DNA of 64,000 nt from JACQHM01 sp964535215 (GTDB taxonomy: Bacteria > Methylomirabilota > Methylomirabilia > Methylomirabilales > JACQHM01), in the NCBI GenBank assembly GCA_964535215.1, contig CAZHST010000007.1:1-64000 (forward strand), given 5' to 3'. The position numbers and the translations under genes are program-made. This document shows positions 50,244 to 58,627 of this stretch, piece after piece. The first letter of the stretch is position 1, and each line of letters begins with the position of its first letter. The notes beneath the pieces are model-generated. The model saw only the letters and a list, made by a program, of their open reading frames with translations. It did not search any database and was not told where the DNA came from.

Positions 50244-52676
50244 TTACAGGAATTCAACGGGGTCCACATCCACCTCCACGACGGCCTTCTTTGACCGGGG
50301 GGAGGAGGTGAACCGCTGAAGGGCCTCCCGGGCTGCCCGTCGGATGGTTTCCGCTTCCCCCTTCAAAAGGATCTGCCAGCGGAACCGGCCTTTCAGCCGT
50401 GAGAGGAGGGCGGGGGCCGGGCCATCAATTCGGAGGCCTTCCTGCTCCCGGAGGAGGCGGGAGAGTTCCTCAGCGGTTTCCTTTGCCTCCCCCTCCGAGG
50501 GGCTGGTCGCCAGGAGGCGGATCAAAGAGGCGAAGGGGGGGAGGGAACGCTCCGCCCGGAGGGGAAGCTCCCTCCGATACAGCGCCTCATAGTCCTGACG
50601 ACACACGGCCTGGAGGCAGTAGTGGTCGGGGTTGTAGGTTTGGATCAAGGCAAAACCGGGAAGCTCCCCGCGCCCCGCCCTCCCGATGACCTGGGTCAAG
50701 AGGGCATAGGTCCGCTCAGCCGCCCGAAAGTCGGGGATCTGGAGGGAGAGGTCGGCGGAGATCACGCCGACCAGGGTGATCCTCGGGAAGTCATGGCCCT
50801 TTCCGATCATCTGGGTCCCGACCAGGATGTCAATCTCGAGCTGCTCCAGGGCCTTCAGGAGGCGTCGGTGGGCATCCTTCCCCTGGGTGGTATCCCGGTC
50901 CATCCTGGCAACCCTGGCCTCGGGGAGATGGGTTTTCACGGCCTCCTCGACCTGTTGGGTCCCGAAGCCCAAGGCCGAGAGCTTCAAACCGCCGCACCTG
51001 GGGCAGGTGGAGGGGGGTCGCCGTTCAAAGCCACAGTAGTGGCAGCGGAGCCTCCGGCTCTGGGCATGGTAGGTTAAAGAGACGCTGCAGTGGGGGCATC
51101 TCAGGGCCTGTCCACACGACCGACAGAGGATCAGGGTCGCATAGCCCCGGCGGTTCAGGAAGAGGAGGACCTGCTCCCGCCTTTCCAGGCGCTCTTCGAT
51201 CATGCGGAGGAGCCTCTGGGAAAGGATCGGCACCCGCTCCGCCCGCTCCGTTTTTAAGTCGAGAAGCGTGACCGTTGGCAGCCGTCGTCGCTCCACCCGC
51301 TCGGGGAGGGTCAAGAGCCGATAACGCCCGGTTTCTGCGGCATGGAAGCTCTCGAAAGAAGGGGTGGCGGAGCCGAGGAGGACGGGGATCTGGAGCCGCC
51401 TCGCCCGTTCAAGCGCCACATCCCTGGCATGATACCGAGGCTCGTCGTCCTGCTTGTAGGAAGGGTCATGCTCCTCGTCCACAACGATGATGCCCAGCCT
51501 GGGGAAAGGGGCGAAGACGGCCGAGCGGGTCCCGACAACCACCCTGGCCTCCCCCCGCTTCACGCGCATCCACTGGTCCAACCGCTCCCCGGGACTTAAG
51601 CCGCTGTGGAGGGGGGCGACCTTGTCGCCGAAACGGGCGCGGAAGCGGGCCAGGGCCAGGGGGGTCAGGGCGATCTCAGGGACGAGGACCAGGGCCTGCC
51701 TTCCCCTCTGGAGGACCTCTTCGATGACCTTCAGGTACACCTCCGTCTTGCCCGATCCCGTAATCCCGAAGAGGAGGGCCGGGAAGAACCTTCCTGCATC
51801 CATCCCCTGCCGGAGGATCCTCAGGACCTCTTCCTGATGGGTGGTGAGGGCCGGAGGGTTTGGGGTGACCAGGGTCGGCTCTTGGAAAGGGTCCCTGATG
51901 ACCTCCCGGTTCTCCATCGCCACAAGGCCCTTCACAAGCAGCCCCCGGAGGGCCGAAGATCCGGCAATCGCTTTGGCCTCGGCGGCCCTTACCGGTCCCC
52001 CTTCCCGGATAAGCTCCTGGAGGAGCTTCGCCTGACCTGGGGCCCTTCGCTCCAGATCCCTGACCGCTTCCATCAACCTCTCCTTTCCGTGGAGGGGGAC
52101 GACGAACCGCTCCCGTCTGGGCTTTACCCGGGGAGGGACCAGGAACGGTTGGACGGCGAGGATTCCCTCCCGTTGAAGCCGTCGGAGAACGGTTTCGACT
52201 TCAGGCATCTTGTACCGTCGCCTGACATGGCTCAAAGGGAGACGCCCTCCCTCCTGGAGGAGGGTGAGGAGTTCTCGGGCCAGGGGGGGAAGCTCCTTCA
52301 GCCTTTCGGGAAGGGGGGCCTCTTTCAAGACCAGGAACGGCTTGGTCGAGGTATCAATCCCGGGGGGGAGAGCCACCCGGATGGCGAGGCCTAATGGGGA
52401 GAGGTAGTAGTCGGCCACCCACCGGGTTAAGCCAAGGAGGTGCTCGTCCAGGATCGGCTGGGTGTCAAGGATCTCTTGAAGCGCTTTCACCTGGGGGAGG
52501 TCAGCCTCCCCGAAGAGGGCAACGATGTAACCGGTCACCAACCTTTTCCCCAGCGGGACAAGGGCCCGTTTGCCGATCGCCGCCTGGTCTTGCAGAGGGG
52601 GCGGGATGGCATAGGTTAAGGTCTGCCGGATGGCCTTGATGGGAATGGCGACTTCGGCGTAGCTGGTGTGTGACAT
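50244..52676 (-). CDS. priA: Primosomal replication helicase PriA
   Basis: 810 residues from ATG at 52676 (MSHTSYAEVAIPI), the family start; the longer frame adds a non-homologous hydrophobic stretch. Restarts stalled replication forks. N-terminal 3'BD and winged-helix domains, Walker A GITGSGKTEVY, Walker B VDEEHD, then the zinc-binding insert with eight cysteines (CRSCGQALRCPHC, CHYCG, CPRCGG) and QVIGRAGRG. All motifs are intact. Followed, on the minus strand, by the HEAT operon promoter. Confidence 0.95.
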   Translation of the reverse strand: MSHTSYAEVAIPIKAIRQTLTYAIPPPLQDQAAIGKRALVPLGKRLVTGYIVALFGEADLPQVKALQEILDTQPILDEHLLGLTRWVADYYLSPLGLAIRVALPPGIDTSTKPFLVLKEAPLPERLKELPPLARELLTLLQEGGRLPLSHVRRRYKMPEVETVLRRLQREGILAVQPFLVPPRVKPRRERFVVPLHGKERLMEAVRDLERRAPGQAKLLQELIREGGPVRAAEAKAIAGSSALRGLLVKGLVAMENREVIRDPFQEPTLVTPNPPALTTHQEEVLRILRQGMDAGRFFPALLFGITGSGKTEVYLKVIEEVLQRGRQALVLVPEIALTPLALARFRARFGDKVAPLHSGLSPGERLDQWMRVKRGEARVVVGTRSAVFAPFPRLGIIVVDEEHDPSYKQDDEPRYHARDVALERARRLQIPVLLGSATPSFESFHAAETGRYRLLTLPERVERRRLPTVTLLDLKTERAERVPILSQRLLRMIEERLERREQVLLFLNRRGYATLILCRSCGQALRCPHCSVSLTYHAQSRRLRCHYCGFERRPPSTCPRCGGLKLSALGFGTQQVEEAVKTHLPEARVARMDRDTTQGKDAHRRLLKALEQLEIDILVGTQMIGKGHDFPRITLVGVISADLSLQIPDFRAAERTYALLTQVIGRAGRGELPGFALIQTYNPDHYCLQAVCRQDYEALYRRELPLRAERSLPPFASLIRLLATSPSEGEAKETAEELSRLLREQEGLRIDGPAPALLSRLKGRFRWQILLKGEAETIRRAAREALQRFTSSPRSKKAVVEVDVDPVEFL

Positions 52677-52827
52677 CCCAGGAGGCATCGAACGCAAAAA
52701 AGGGTGGGGGGCAAGGAAAAACCGCCACTGGCTGAACGCCAGGCAAAGGAGAAGGAGAAAAAGATCGGGGAGGAAGCACTTCGGAGAGATGATCACTCCT
52801 GGTGCCACCTCCCCGATGGTTCCCTTC

Positions 52828-53118
52828 CTACTTCTTGCCCCCCAGCACGGAATCCTTGAAGGCCTTGGCGATCCTGAAGCGCACTACCCTTTTCGCCGGG
52901 ATCTTGATGGGCTCACCGGTCCTGGGGTTTCGCCCCATCCTCGCCTTTCGCTGGACCAAAACCACCTTGCCGATCCCCGGGATGGTGAAACCATTCTTGG
53001 CCTCCCTGGCGGCCAGTTTCGCCAGCTCCTCTAAAAAACTGTTGGCGGTGGCCTTGGTGACACCTGTCTTCTGGGCCAGGTGGGACACGGTCTGTGACTT
53101 TGTCATCATCTTGGCCAT
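52828..53118 (-). CDS. HU/IHF-family DNA-binding protein
   Basis: 96 residues from ATG at 53118 (GGAGGGCGAA before it). Typical HU: helical dimerisation half (TKSQTVSHLAQKTGVTKA) and the beta-arm GRNPRTGEPIKIPA with the intercalating Pro, ending FKDSVLGGK. Single stand-alone copy. HU bends DNA and structures the nucleoid. An upstream in-frame extension is rejected because it would run past the promoter. Confidence 0.93.
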   Translation of the reverse strand: MAKMMTKSQTVSHLAQKTGVTKATANSFLEELAKLAAREAKNGFTIPGIGKVVLVQRKARMGRNPRTGEPIKIPAKRVVRFRIAKAFKDSVLGGKK

Positions 53119-53161
53119 TTCGCCCTCCTCATTTAAGGTTGGATGGGGACTACCGGTATGC

Positions 53162-53190
53162 ATGATACGCATCGTGACCTACCGCTGCAA
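53162..53190 (-). promoter_or_regulatory. Promoter of the HU gene
   Basis: Minus strand TTGCAG (53190-53185), 17-base spacer, TATCAT (53167-53162). Leader of about 37 bases. Confidence 0.65.
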
Positions 53191-53212
53191 GGGAAAAGTG
53201 AGGGGCAAGCGT

Positions 53213-53240
53213 TCAGCTATCGGCCGTCAGCCGTCAGCCT
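53213..53240. repeat. Four-unit 7-bp tandem repeat of TCAGCNN type
   Basis: Four heptamers in register, TCAGCTA, TCGGCCG, TCAGCCG and TCAGCCT. Same family as the array at 57570-57597. Lies just upstream of the HU promoter. Confidence 0.7.
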
Positions 53241-53396
53241 TATTCCCCTTTGAGAAAGCCCTTGATTAGAGGACAGAACCGTAGTAAATTAATGCCGCCT
53301 GTGTCTCTGCCCTCACCGCATCAGGGAATGCCCGAACATCAGGCGGGGGCTTTGGATCCTCAGGCCGAGAAAGGCGAAGCTTCACCAACTCGTCCC

Positions 53397-53425
53397 TTGT
53401 CTGGCAAGAAGACTCATGCTATACT
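53397..53425 (+). promoter_or_regulatory. Promoter of the GroES-like gene
   Basis: TTGTCT at 53397-53402, 17-base spacer, TATACT at 53420-53425. Followed by GAAGGGAGGA and the ATG at 53450. Confidence 0.65.
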
Positions 53426-53449
53426 ACCTTTCGTTGAAGGGAGGACAAG

Positions 53450-53746
53450 ATGCTACCATTTGAGGTCTATGGGATCAACCTCGTGGTGAAGCTTCTTGCA
53501 GAACCCCCGAGTGGGATCAGCCTTTACTGCCCCGCCGGCTCCCCCATTCGCTATGGGACTGTGGTCGCCAAGGGTGATGGCTTCGACGAAGGCGCCAATG
53601 CCTTCCGGGACATGCCTCCGCTCGGCTCCATTGTTGCCTTCGAGGAGGAACAGGAAGGGGTGGAGGGCCACTACTTCTACACCGAGGATGGGGAGTATCG
53701 GGTCTTACGGCTTGATGCTGTGATCATCGCCTTTCCCCAGGCTTGA
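53450..53746 (+). CDS. Orphan GroES-like (Cpn10 fold) protein
   Basis: 98 residues. Alignment by eye with GroES: an early strand (INLVVKLLAEPPSG), then ISLYCPAGSPIRYGTVVAKGDG like the GI-LP-A-----G-VVA-G-G core, then LGSIVAFEEEQ, and a C-terminal DGEYRVLRLDAVIIAF like DGEEYLILREDDILAV. The mobile loop that docks on GroEL is not evident. There is no groEL next to it. It may be a divergent co-chaperonin or another use of the fold. It has its own promoter and a strong ribosome site. Confidence 0.6.
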   Translation: MLPFEVYGINLVVKLLAEPPSGISLYCPAGSPIRYGTVVAKGDGFDEGANAFRDMPPLGSIVAFEEEQEGVEGHYFYTEDGEYRVLRLDAVIIAFPQA

Positions 53747-53970
53747 GACATCGGTTTGTTCAGGCATCACCTCTTTTTCATTGACGCATGGTGACCCCTG
53801 GAAGGGGTGGTCTGATTCCACGGGGCACCGGCTGTGAAGAGGTGGGATCGGCCAGCAGGCACCCTGGCCGAAAGCGACCAGGAGGTCGTTCAAGGCCAAC
53901 CGGTGAGCGCGGGTGATTTTTCCCTATTTCTGTCTCCTCTGAGAACCTCGCCGAATAAGGAGGAAAGCAG
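53747..53970 (+). other. Structured intergenic stretch before the BamE-like gene
   Basis: 224 bases with consecutive short perfect hairpins: ACCCC/GGGGT at about 53797, CGGCCAG/CTGGCCG at about 53850, GACC/GGTC at about 53877. A GAUUUUU-type run follows near 53920, then the AGGAGG ribosome site. It could be a structured leader or small RNA; no known class matched. Confidence 0.3.
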
Positions 53971-54261
53971 GTGAAGAAGCCCCTCATCGTCGGCCTACTT
54001 TTCGCTTCGATCATGACCATGGCCGACCTGGGATCCACGGCCAAAGGTATGGAACCGGCTAAGGTCCGTCAGCTCATCGCGGAAAAGAAGGTCGCGATCG
54101 GGATGACGAGCAAAGAGGTGAAGGCGATCCTGGGCGAGCCGACCAAGATGGGCAAGACGACGCAGGCCTGCTGGGGAGTCATCGAAGAGTGGATCTACGG
54201 GGAGGGGAAGGAAGCGGTCACCCTGCGGTTCAGCAACGGCAAGCTCCAGAGCATCAAATGA
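53971..54261 (+). CDS. Exported BamE/SmpA-fold small protein
   Basis: 96 residues from GTG at 53971 with AGGAGG upstream. A hydrophobic N-terminus (PLIVGLLFASIMTMA) suggests export. The rest is one SmpA/OmlA domain: VAIGMTSKEVKAILGEPTK, then EEWIYG and LRFSNGKLQSIK, the pattern seen in BamE and related envelope proteins. No lipobox, so it is periplasmic rather than a true BamE lipoprotein. It contains one mature Cys (QACWG). Role unknown. Confidence 0.72.
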   Translation: MKKPLIVGLLFASIMTMADLGSTAKGMEPAKVRQLIAEKKVAIGMTSKEVKAILGEPTKMGKTTQACWGVIEEWIYGEGKEAVTLRFSNGKLQSIK

Positions 54262-54619
54262 CTGAGGACGCCTTCGTTCCCCTCATGACCGGGCCGGTCC
54301 CAGGTTGATCCGGCTGGAAGAATCCTCCAGGTTGGCTGATCGTCCTTTCAGGCTGCCGCATCGTCCCCACCATCCGTGGATTCCACCTGCTCCTGGTTCC
54401 ATCGCCATCGCCCACCCGGTAGAGAGCTGCCCCTGGGCGGTTCCCTCCTTCCCCACCGATCCCCCTTTCCTCGGCGTTCCCACCTCCGCTACTGGGGTAT
54501 CAAGGGCTTCGAGACGCCCCTGGCCGGGATGCCCGCCTGCGGCATTGGGGTGGAAATGTCGGCTCGAATATGCTATCTTGTTGATACCCCTCTGGACGAT
54601 GGGAGACAAAGGATTTCCC
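54262..54619. other. Intergenic region before selA
   Basis: 358 bases. I looked for a tRNA-Sec (UCA anticodon with long variable arm) and found none. The frame is open in phase with selA but the translation is low-complexity (Pro-rich), with no ribosome site, so it is judged non-coding. A weak promoter is possible (TTGGGG at 54545, TATGCT about 18 bases on). Confidence 0.4.
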
Positions 54620-56041
54620 ATGGCCTCCGAGCCTCAGGTCATCCAAGACTACCTCCGGAAGCTCCCCTCGGTGGATGAGCTTCTCCGGGAGCCCTCCCTC
54701 CAGACCCTCCTCTCCCATCTCCCGAGGTGGGCTGTGTTAGAGGCGGCCCGGGAGGTTCTGGAAGAGAGGAGGCGGCTCGCCCGTGCCGGCCAGCTTCCCG
54801 AAGAGGCCCCTGAGCTCTCCACCCTCGTTCAAGAGGTTCAGACCCTCGCCAAACGGCACCACCGGCCGAACCTTCGGAAGGTCATCAACGCCACGGGCAT
54901 CATCCTCCACACGAACCTGGGGCGGGCCCTCCTGGCCGAAGAGGCGGCCCATCGGCTCCTGGAGGTGGCCCTGAGCTATTCGAACCTGGAATACGATCTC
55001 GAGGGGGGCCGTCGGGGCTCCCGTCAGGCCCATCTGGAACGGCTCCTCGTGAAGCTCACCGGGGCGGAGGCGGCCTTGGTGGTGAACAACAACGCGGCCG
55101 CTGTTCTTCTGGCCCTGAACACGTTGGCCGAGGGAAGAGAGGTCATCATCTCGAGAGGGGAGTTGATCGAGATCGGCGACTCCTTCCGGATCCCGGACAT
55201 CATGCGGAAGTCAGGGGCGATCCTGAAAGAAGTCGGGACCACGAACCGGACTCATCTAAAGGACTATGAGGCGGCCATCACCGAGAAGACCGCTCTTCTC
55301 CTAAAGGTCCACACCTCGAACTTCAGGATCATGGGCTTCACGGCCGATGTCCCGTTGAACGACCTCGCCCTGCTGGGACGCCGCTATCAGCTCCCGGTGA
55401 TGGAGGATCTGGGGAGCGGCGCCCTCCTCGACCTTTCAGCGGTGGGGCTTCGGAAGGAACCGGTGGTGTCGGAGAGCCTTAAGGCTGGGGCCGACCTCGT
55501 GACCTTTAGCGGCGACAAGCTCCTGGGGGGGCCTCAGGCCGGGATCCTCCTCGGGAGAAAGACGCTGATCGAGAACCTTCGGCGGAATCCGCTGGCCCGG
55601 GCCATCCGGGTGGATAAACTCACCGTGGCTGCCCTCGAGGCCACCCTCCGCCTTTACCTGGATGAGGAGAGGGCCTGGCAGAGGCTTCCCACCCTCCACG
55701 CCCTGGCCTTAAGCAAAGCCCAGGTTGAGGCCAAAGCGAAAAAGCTCCTGGAACAGGTCCAGGGGCGGCTCGGAGGAAGGCTCTCCCTTTCGCTGGAGGA
55801 TGGCTTCTCGGAGGTGGGCGGGGGGGCGCTCCCCCTGGAGGAACTTCCCACGAAGCTTGTGGCCCTCCGCTCCTCGACCTGGCCGCCGGAAGAGATCGAG
55901 GCCCGCTTGAGGCAGCACGATCCCCCCATCATGGGCCGGATTAAGGACGGTCAGGTCTTTCTGGACCTTCGGACCGTCCAGGAAGGGGAGCTTGAAGAGG
56001 TGGTGAAGGCCCTGGTCCAGCTCGCGGGAGGGAGCGGATGA
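54620..56041 (+). CDS. selA: L-seryl-tRNA(Sec) selenium transferase
   Basis: 473 residues from ATG at 54620, which gives the family N-terminus (RKLPSVDELL); AAAGGA lies about 7 bases upstream. Converts Ser-tRNA(Sec) to Sec-tRNA(Sec). INATGIILHTNLGRALL is the SelA signature, and the PLP lysine sits in FSGDKLLGGPQAG. It implies that the organism makes selenoproteins. selB, selD and tRNA-Sec are not in the window. The stop overlaps the next start as ATGA. Confidence 0.95.
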   Translation: MASEPQVIQDYLRKLPSVDELLREPSLQTLLSHLPRWAVLEAAREVLEERRRLARAGQLPEEAPELSTLVQEVQTLAKRHHRPNLRKVINATGIILHTNLGRALLAEEAAHRLLEVALSYSNLEYDLEGGRRGSRQAHLERLLVKLTGAEAALVVNNNAAAVLLALNTLAEGREVIISRGELIEIGDSFRIPDIMRKSGAILKEVGTTNRTHLKDYEAAITEKTALLLKVHTSNFRIMGFTADVPLNDLALLGRRYQLPVMEDLGSGALLDLSAVGLRKEPVVSESLKAGADLVTFSGDKLLGGPQAGILLGRKTLIENLRRNPLARAIRVDKLTVAALEATLRLYLDEERAWQRLPTLHALALSKAQVEAKAKKLLEQVQGRLGGRLSLSLEDGFSEVGGGALPLEELPTKLVALRSSTWPPEEIEARLRQHDPPIMGRIKDGQVFLDLRTVQEGELEEVVKALVQLAGGSG

Positions 56042-56811
56042 TCGGGGAGATCGCCCCTTGGCTTCAGCATCTCAGTCACGGGGAGCTCCTGGCCCTCGCC
56101 CGGACCCCCCAGGCCTCCCCCCAGGATCTGGAGGCCCTTGCCATGGCCTTTGCCGACGAGGAGGAGATGGTCAAGGCCCTTCTCGCCAACCCTTCAACGC
56201 CCAGTTCGGCCTTAGTCGCCCTGGCCCGGAGGACGTCGAAGCTGGCGGAGCTTTTGGCCCAAGCCCCGGTCATCCGTCAGTCTCGGGAGGCTGCGGAGGT
56301 CCTCGTGAAGAACCCGAACCTCTCCCCCGAGGGGAAGCGGGACCTCTCGGCGGAGCTGGCCAGGAGGGCGGAGAAGAGGAGCCTGCTCCAGATCATCAAG
56401 GACTTGACGACGGGGCAGAAGATCGCCCTGGCCAAGAAGGGGAACAAAGAGGCCAGGATGATCCTGATCAAGGACCAGAACGAAATGGTCCAACTGGAGG
56501 TGGTCTCGAGCCCGAGGATCACGGAGGCGGAGATCCTGGCCATCGCCCAGATGCGGGATGTCTCCGAGAAGGTCCTCCGCTACATCGCCAACGACCGTCG
56601 CTACCGGTCCAACAAACTGATCGTGCTGAGCCTCCTCCACAACCCCAAGACCCCTGTCGGCGTCTCCCTCTCGCTGGGCTTAAACTCGCTCACCGACAAG
56701 GAGCTGGAGGGGTTGGCCAAGAACAGGAACATCCCCGGGGCCCTGTCCAGGGCGGCCAGGAACCTCCTGGAGCAACGGAGGAAGCCACCCCCTGAGCCGG
56801 GGGGGCACTAA
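56038..56811 (+). CDS. Conserved helical-repeat protein of unknown function linked to selA
   Basis: 257 residues, no signal peptide. Built from short helical repeats centred on phrases such as LLANPSTPSSALVALAR, LVKNPNLSPEGKRDL and LLHNPKTPVGVSLSL. The central ALAKKGNKEARMILIKDQNEM and later RITEAEILAIAQMRDV are strongly reminiscent of a conserved but uncharacterised protein in many delta-type proteobacteria. Overlaps selA by 4 bases, which hints at a link to selenocysteine or to gene dosage only. A Pro-rich tail ends the protein. Confidence 0.7.
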   Translation: MIGEIAPWLQHLSHGELLALARTPQASPQDLEALAMAFADEEEMVKALLANPSTPSSALVALARRTSKLAELLAQAPVIRQSREAAEVLVKNPNLSPEGKRDLSAELARRAEKRSLLQIIKDLTTGQKIALAKKGNKEARMILIKDQNEMVQLEVVSSPRITEAEILAIAQMRDVSEKVLRYIANDRRYRSNKLIVLSLLHNPKTPVGVSLSLGLNSLTDKELEGLAKNRNIPGALSRAARNLLEQRRKPPPEPGGH

Positions 56812-56846
56812 ACGGCCAGGGAAGAAGAGGGGCAAGGTTCAAGGTC

Positions 56847-57488
56847 CTAGGAGGGTTCGATGAGGAAGGGCTTGATGATGTCCAGGGCAGCCTGCACAAG
56901 GGTCTGGCCGACACTTTCCAGGGCGTAGATGCTTTCAACCGGTTGAATGTACGGTTCTCGGAAACCATCGTAGACCCTCTGGACATCCGTCAGGTAGTCT
57001 TCCCGTTCAAAGATGGTCATCTTCTCCTTTCTCCCGTTGATGATCCGGGAGAGGGCGATCCGGGGGGCAAGGCGGAGGAGGAACACCAAGGTAGGTTTGG
57101 GAGCAAACGTTTCGTTCAACCTCTGGATCTCTCCAACGGGGAGCCCGAGAGCTCCCTGGTATGCCATGGTTGAAAAGTAATAACGATCCATGACCACGAT
57201 CTTTCGCTCCCTGAGCGCCGGCTGGATGTTCTGCTCCACATCCTCCATCCGGTCCCGGAGAAAGAGGTGAAGCTCCTCTTCCGGGGAGGGCCGGGGGACA
57301 AGTCCTTTGGTGATCTCCTTGATCCTCCGCCCCCACTGGCCATCGGTGGGTTCTTTGAGATAGATGGCCTCGTACCCCTCCCTTCTCAGCCTTTCGCAAA
57401 GCAGGAGGGCGGCGGTGGTTTTCCCGGCCCCGTCAATGCCTTCAAAGGCGATCAGGAGACCTTGGGAGAGCAACTTTTCGTGGGACAT
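56847..57488 (-). CDS. tmk: Thymidylate kinase
   Basis: 213 residues. P-loop FEGIDGAGKTTAA, the DRYYFSTMAYQG (DRX) motif and a lid region. Phosphorylates dTMP to dTDP. It lies divergent to holB, whereas in many genomes tmk directly precedes holB on the same strand, so an inversion may have occurred. The stop overlaps a weak heptamer run (GCAAGGT, TCAAGGT at 56832-56845). Confidence 0.93.
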   Translation of the reverse strand: MSHEKLLSQGLLIAFEGIDGAGKTTAALLLCERLRREGYEAIYLKEPTDGQWGRRIKEITKGLVPRPSPEEELHLFLRDRMEDVEQNIQPALRERKIVVMDRYYFSTMAYQGALGLPVGEIQRLNETFAPKPTLVFLLRLAPRIALSRIINGRKEKMTIFEREDYLTDVQRVYDGFREPYIQPVESIYALESVGQTLVQAALDIIKPFLIEPS

Positions 57489-57520
57489 GAACGGCCTGTA
57501 CCAGGAAAAGGGTTGGTTTC

Positions 57521-57549
57521 TTCATAGCAAGGTTGGCATCGGGTGTCAA
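57521..57549 (-). promoter_or_regulatory. Promoter of tmk
   Basis: Minus strand TTGACA (57549-57544), 17-base spacer, TATGAA (57526-57521). Leader of about 25 bases. Confidence 0.6.
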
Positions 57550-57569
57550 CAGGTTTCTTTAGAAAGCGC

Positions 57570-57597
57570 TCAGCCATCAGCGATCAGCCATCAATGG
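57570..57597. repeat. Four-unit 7-bp tandem repeat of TCAGCNA type
   Basis: TCAGCCA, TCAGCGA, TCAGCCA and TCAATGG in register, ending 10 bases before the holB start codon. Same sequence family as 53213-53240. Confidence 0.75.
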
Positions 57598-57607
57598 ATT
57601 TCAGACG

Positions 57608-58627
57608 ATGCCGTTTAGGGGGATTATCGGCCAGGATCGGGCCCTCACGCTCCTCCGGCGGGCCCTCCAGACAGGGAGGCTTGCCCAGGCCTACCTCTTT
57701 GTTGGCCCCGAAGGGGTAGGGAAGAAAACGACGGCTCTGGCCCTGGCCCAGGCCGTCAACTGCCGGGAGGAGAGGGAACAGGATGCGTGTGGGACCTGTC
57801 CCCCCTGTCGGAAGATCCAGCATGGTCTCCATCCCGATGTCCGGGTGGTTGAGCCCGAAGCCGGAAAGGTAAAGATCGGGGTGGATCAGGTCCGGGAGCT
57901 CCTGACCGAGGCGGCCATGAAGCCGTATGAGGGGAGGCGGAAGGTCTTCATCTTGGAGAAGGTCGATCGGATGACCGAAGAGGGGGAAAATGCCCTTCTG
58001 AAGACCCTGGAGGAGCCGGCGGGGGAAACCCTCCTGATCCTGGTCACCTCCAACCCCTCGGCCCTCCTGCCGACCATCATCTCCCGTTGTCAGGAGGTCC
58101 GTTTTCCTCCCATCCCTCCAGAGCCGTTGGCCGCCTATCTTTCCCGGGAGAAGGGGGTGGACCCTCTGAAAGCCCGGCTCTTGGCCCGCCTCTCCGGGGG
58201 GAGCTTAGGCCTTGCCCTCCGGATGGAAGACGACGGCCTCCTGGAGACCCGAGACCGGGTGGTGGAGATGGTCTTCCACGCGGTCCAACAAGGTGACATG
58301 GCCATCCTGGAGTTGGCCGAAACCTTGGCCAGGGACAAGGAGGCCTTAGACGAGGCCCTGGGCTCCCTCCAGAGCTACGCCAGGGATCTGGTGGCCTGGA
58401 AACTCACCGCTCGAAGGGACCTCCTGGTGAACGAGGATCATGTCGAGGAGATCAACCGCCGGTCGGCTCCCCTTTCCGAAGAGGGACTCCGCTCCCTCTA
58501 CGCGGCCATCCAAGAGGCCCGGGACGGGATCGGGCGGAACTGGAATGCCCGGCTCACCCTGGAGGTCATGCTGTTCAGGATCCGCGAGGTCACTTCTCCA
58601 AACCGTGAAGGGGTCTTCCATGCCTAA
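57608..58627 (+). CDS. holB: DNA polymerase III delta-prime subunit
   Basis: 339 residues. Clamp-loader AAA+ fold: modified P-loop GPEGVGKKTTALALAQ, four-cysteine zinc module (Cys around 55, then CGTCPPC), ENALLKTLEEPAGETLL, and SRC in IISRCQEV. Start ATG at 57608 has no clear ribosome site because the heptamer array occupies that space. The stop overlaps ricT by 8 bases. Confidence 0.93.
   Translation: MPFRGIIGQDRALTLLRRALQTGRLAQAYLFVGPEGVGKKTTALALAQAVNCREEREQDACGTCPPCRKIQHGLHPDVRVVEPEAGKVKIGVDQVRELLTEAAMKPYEGRRKVFILEKVDRMTEEGENALLKTLEEPAGETLLILVTSNPSALLPTIISRCQEVRFPPIPPEPLAAYLSREKGVDPLKARLLARLSGGSLGLALRMEDDGLLETRDRVVEMVFHAVQQGDMAILELAETLARDKEALDEALGSLQSYARDLVAWKLTARRDLLVNEDHVEEINRRSAPLSEEGLRSLYAAIQEARDGIGRNWNARLTLEVMLFRIREVTSPNREGVFHA

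Larger units (their letters stand above)
53119..53449. other. Divergent intergenic region between HU and the GroES-like gene
   Basis: 331 bases. It contains the HU promoter (53162-53190), a heptamer array (53213-53240), an apparently empty stretch (about 53260-53390) and the promoter of the GroES-like gene (53397-53425). No RNA gene was recognised. Confidence 0.6.

Noticed and set aside
53840..53890. Cobalamin-riboswitch-like phrase (GACCAGGAGGTC)
   Set aside because: The other conserved blocks and the core fold are missing; the downstream gene is unrelated to cobalamin.
54262..54619. Possible tRNA-Sec upstream of selA
   Set aside because: TTTCAGG gives a UCA triplet, but the flanking five bases do not pair and no T-arm was found.
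54305..54619. N-terminal extension of SelA by 105 codons
   Set aside because: Pro-rich, non-homologous translation without a ribosome site; the family start is at 54620.
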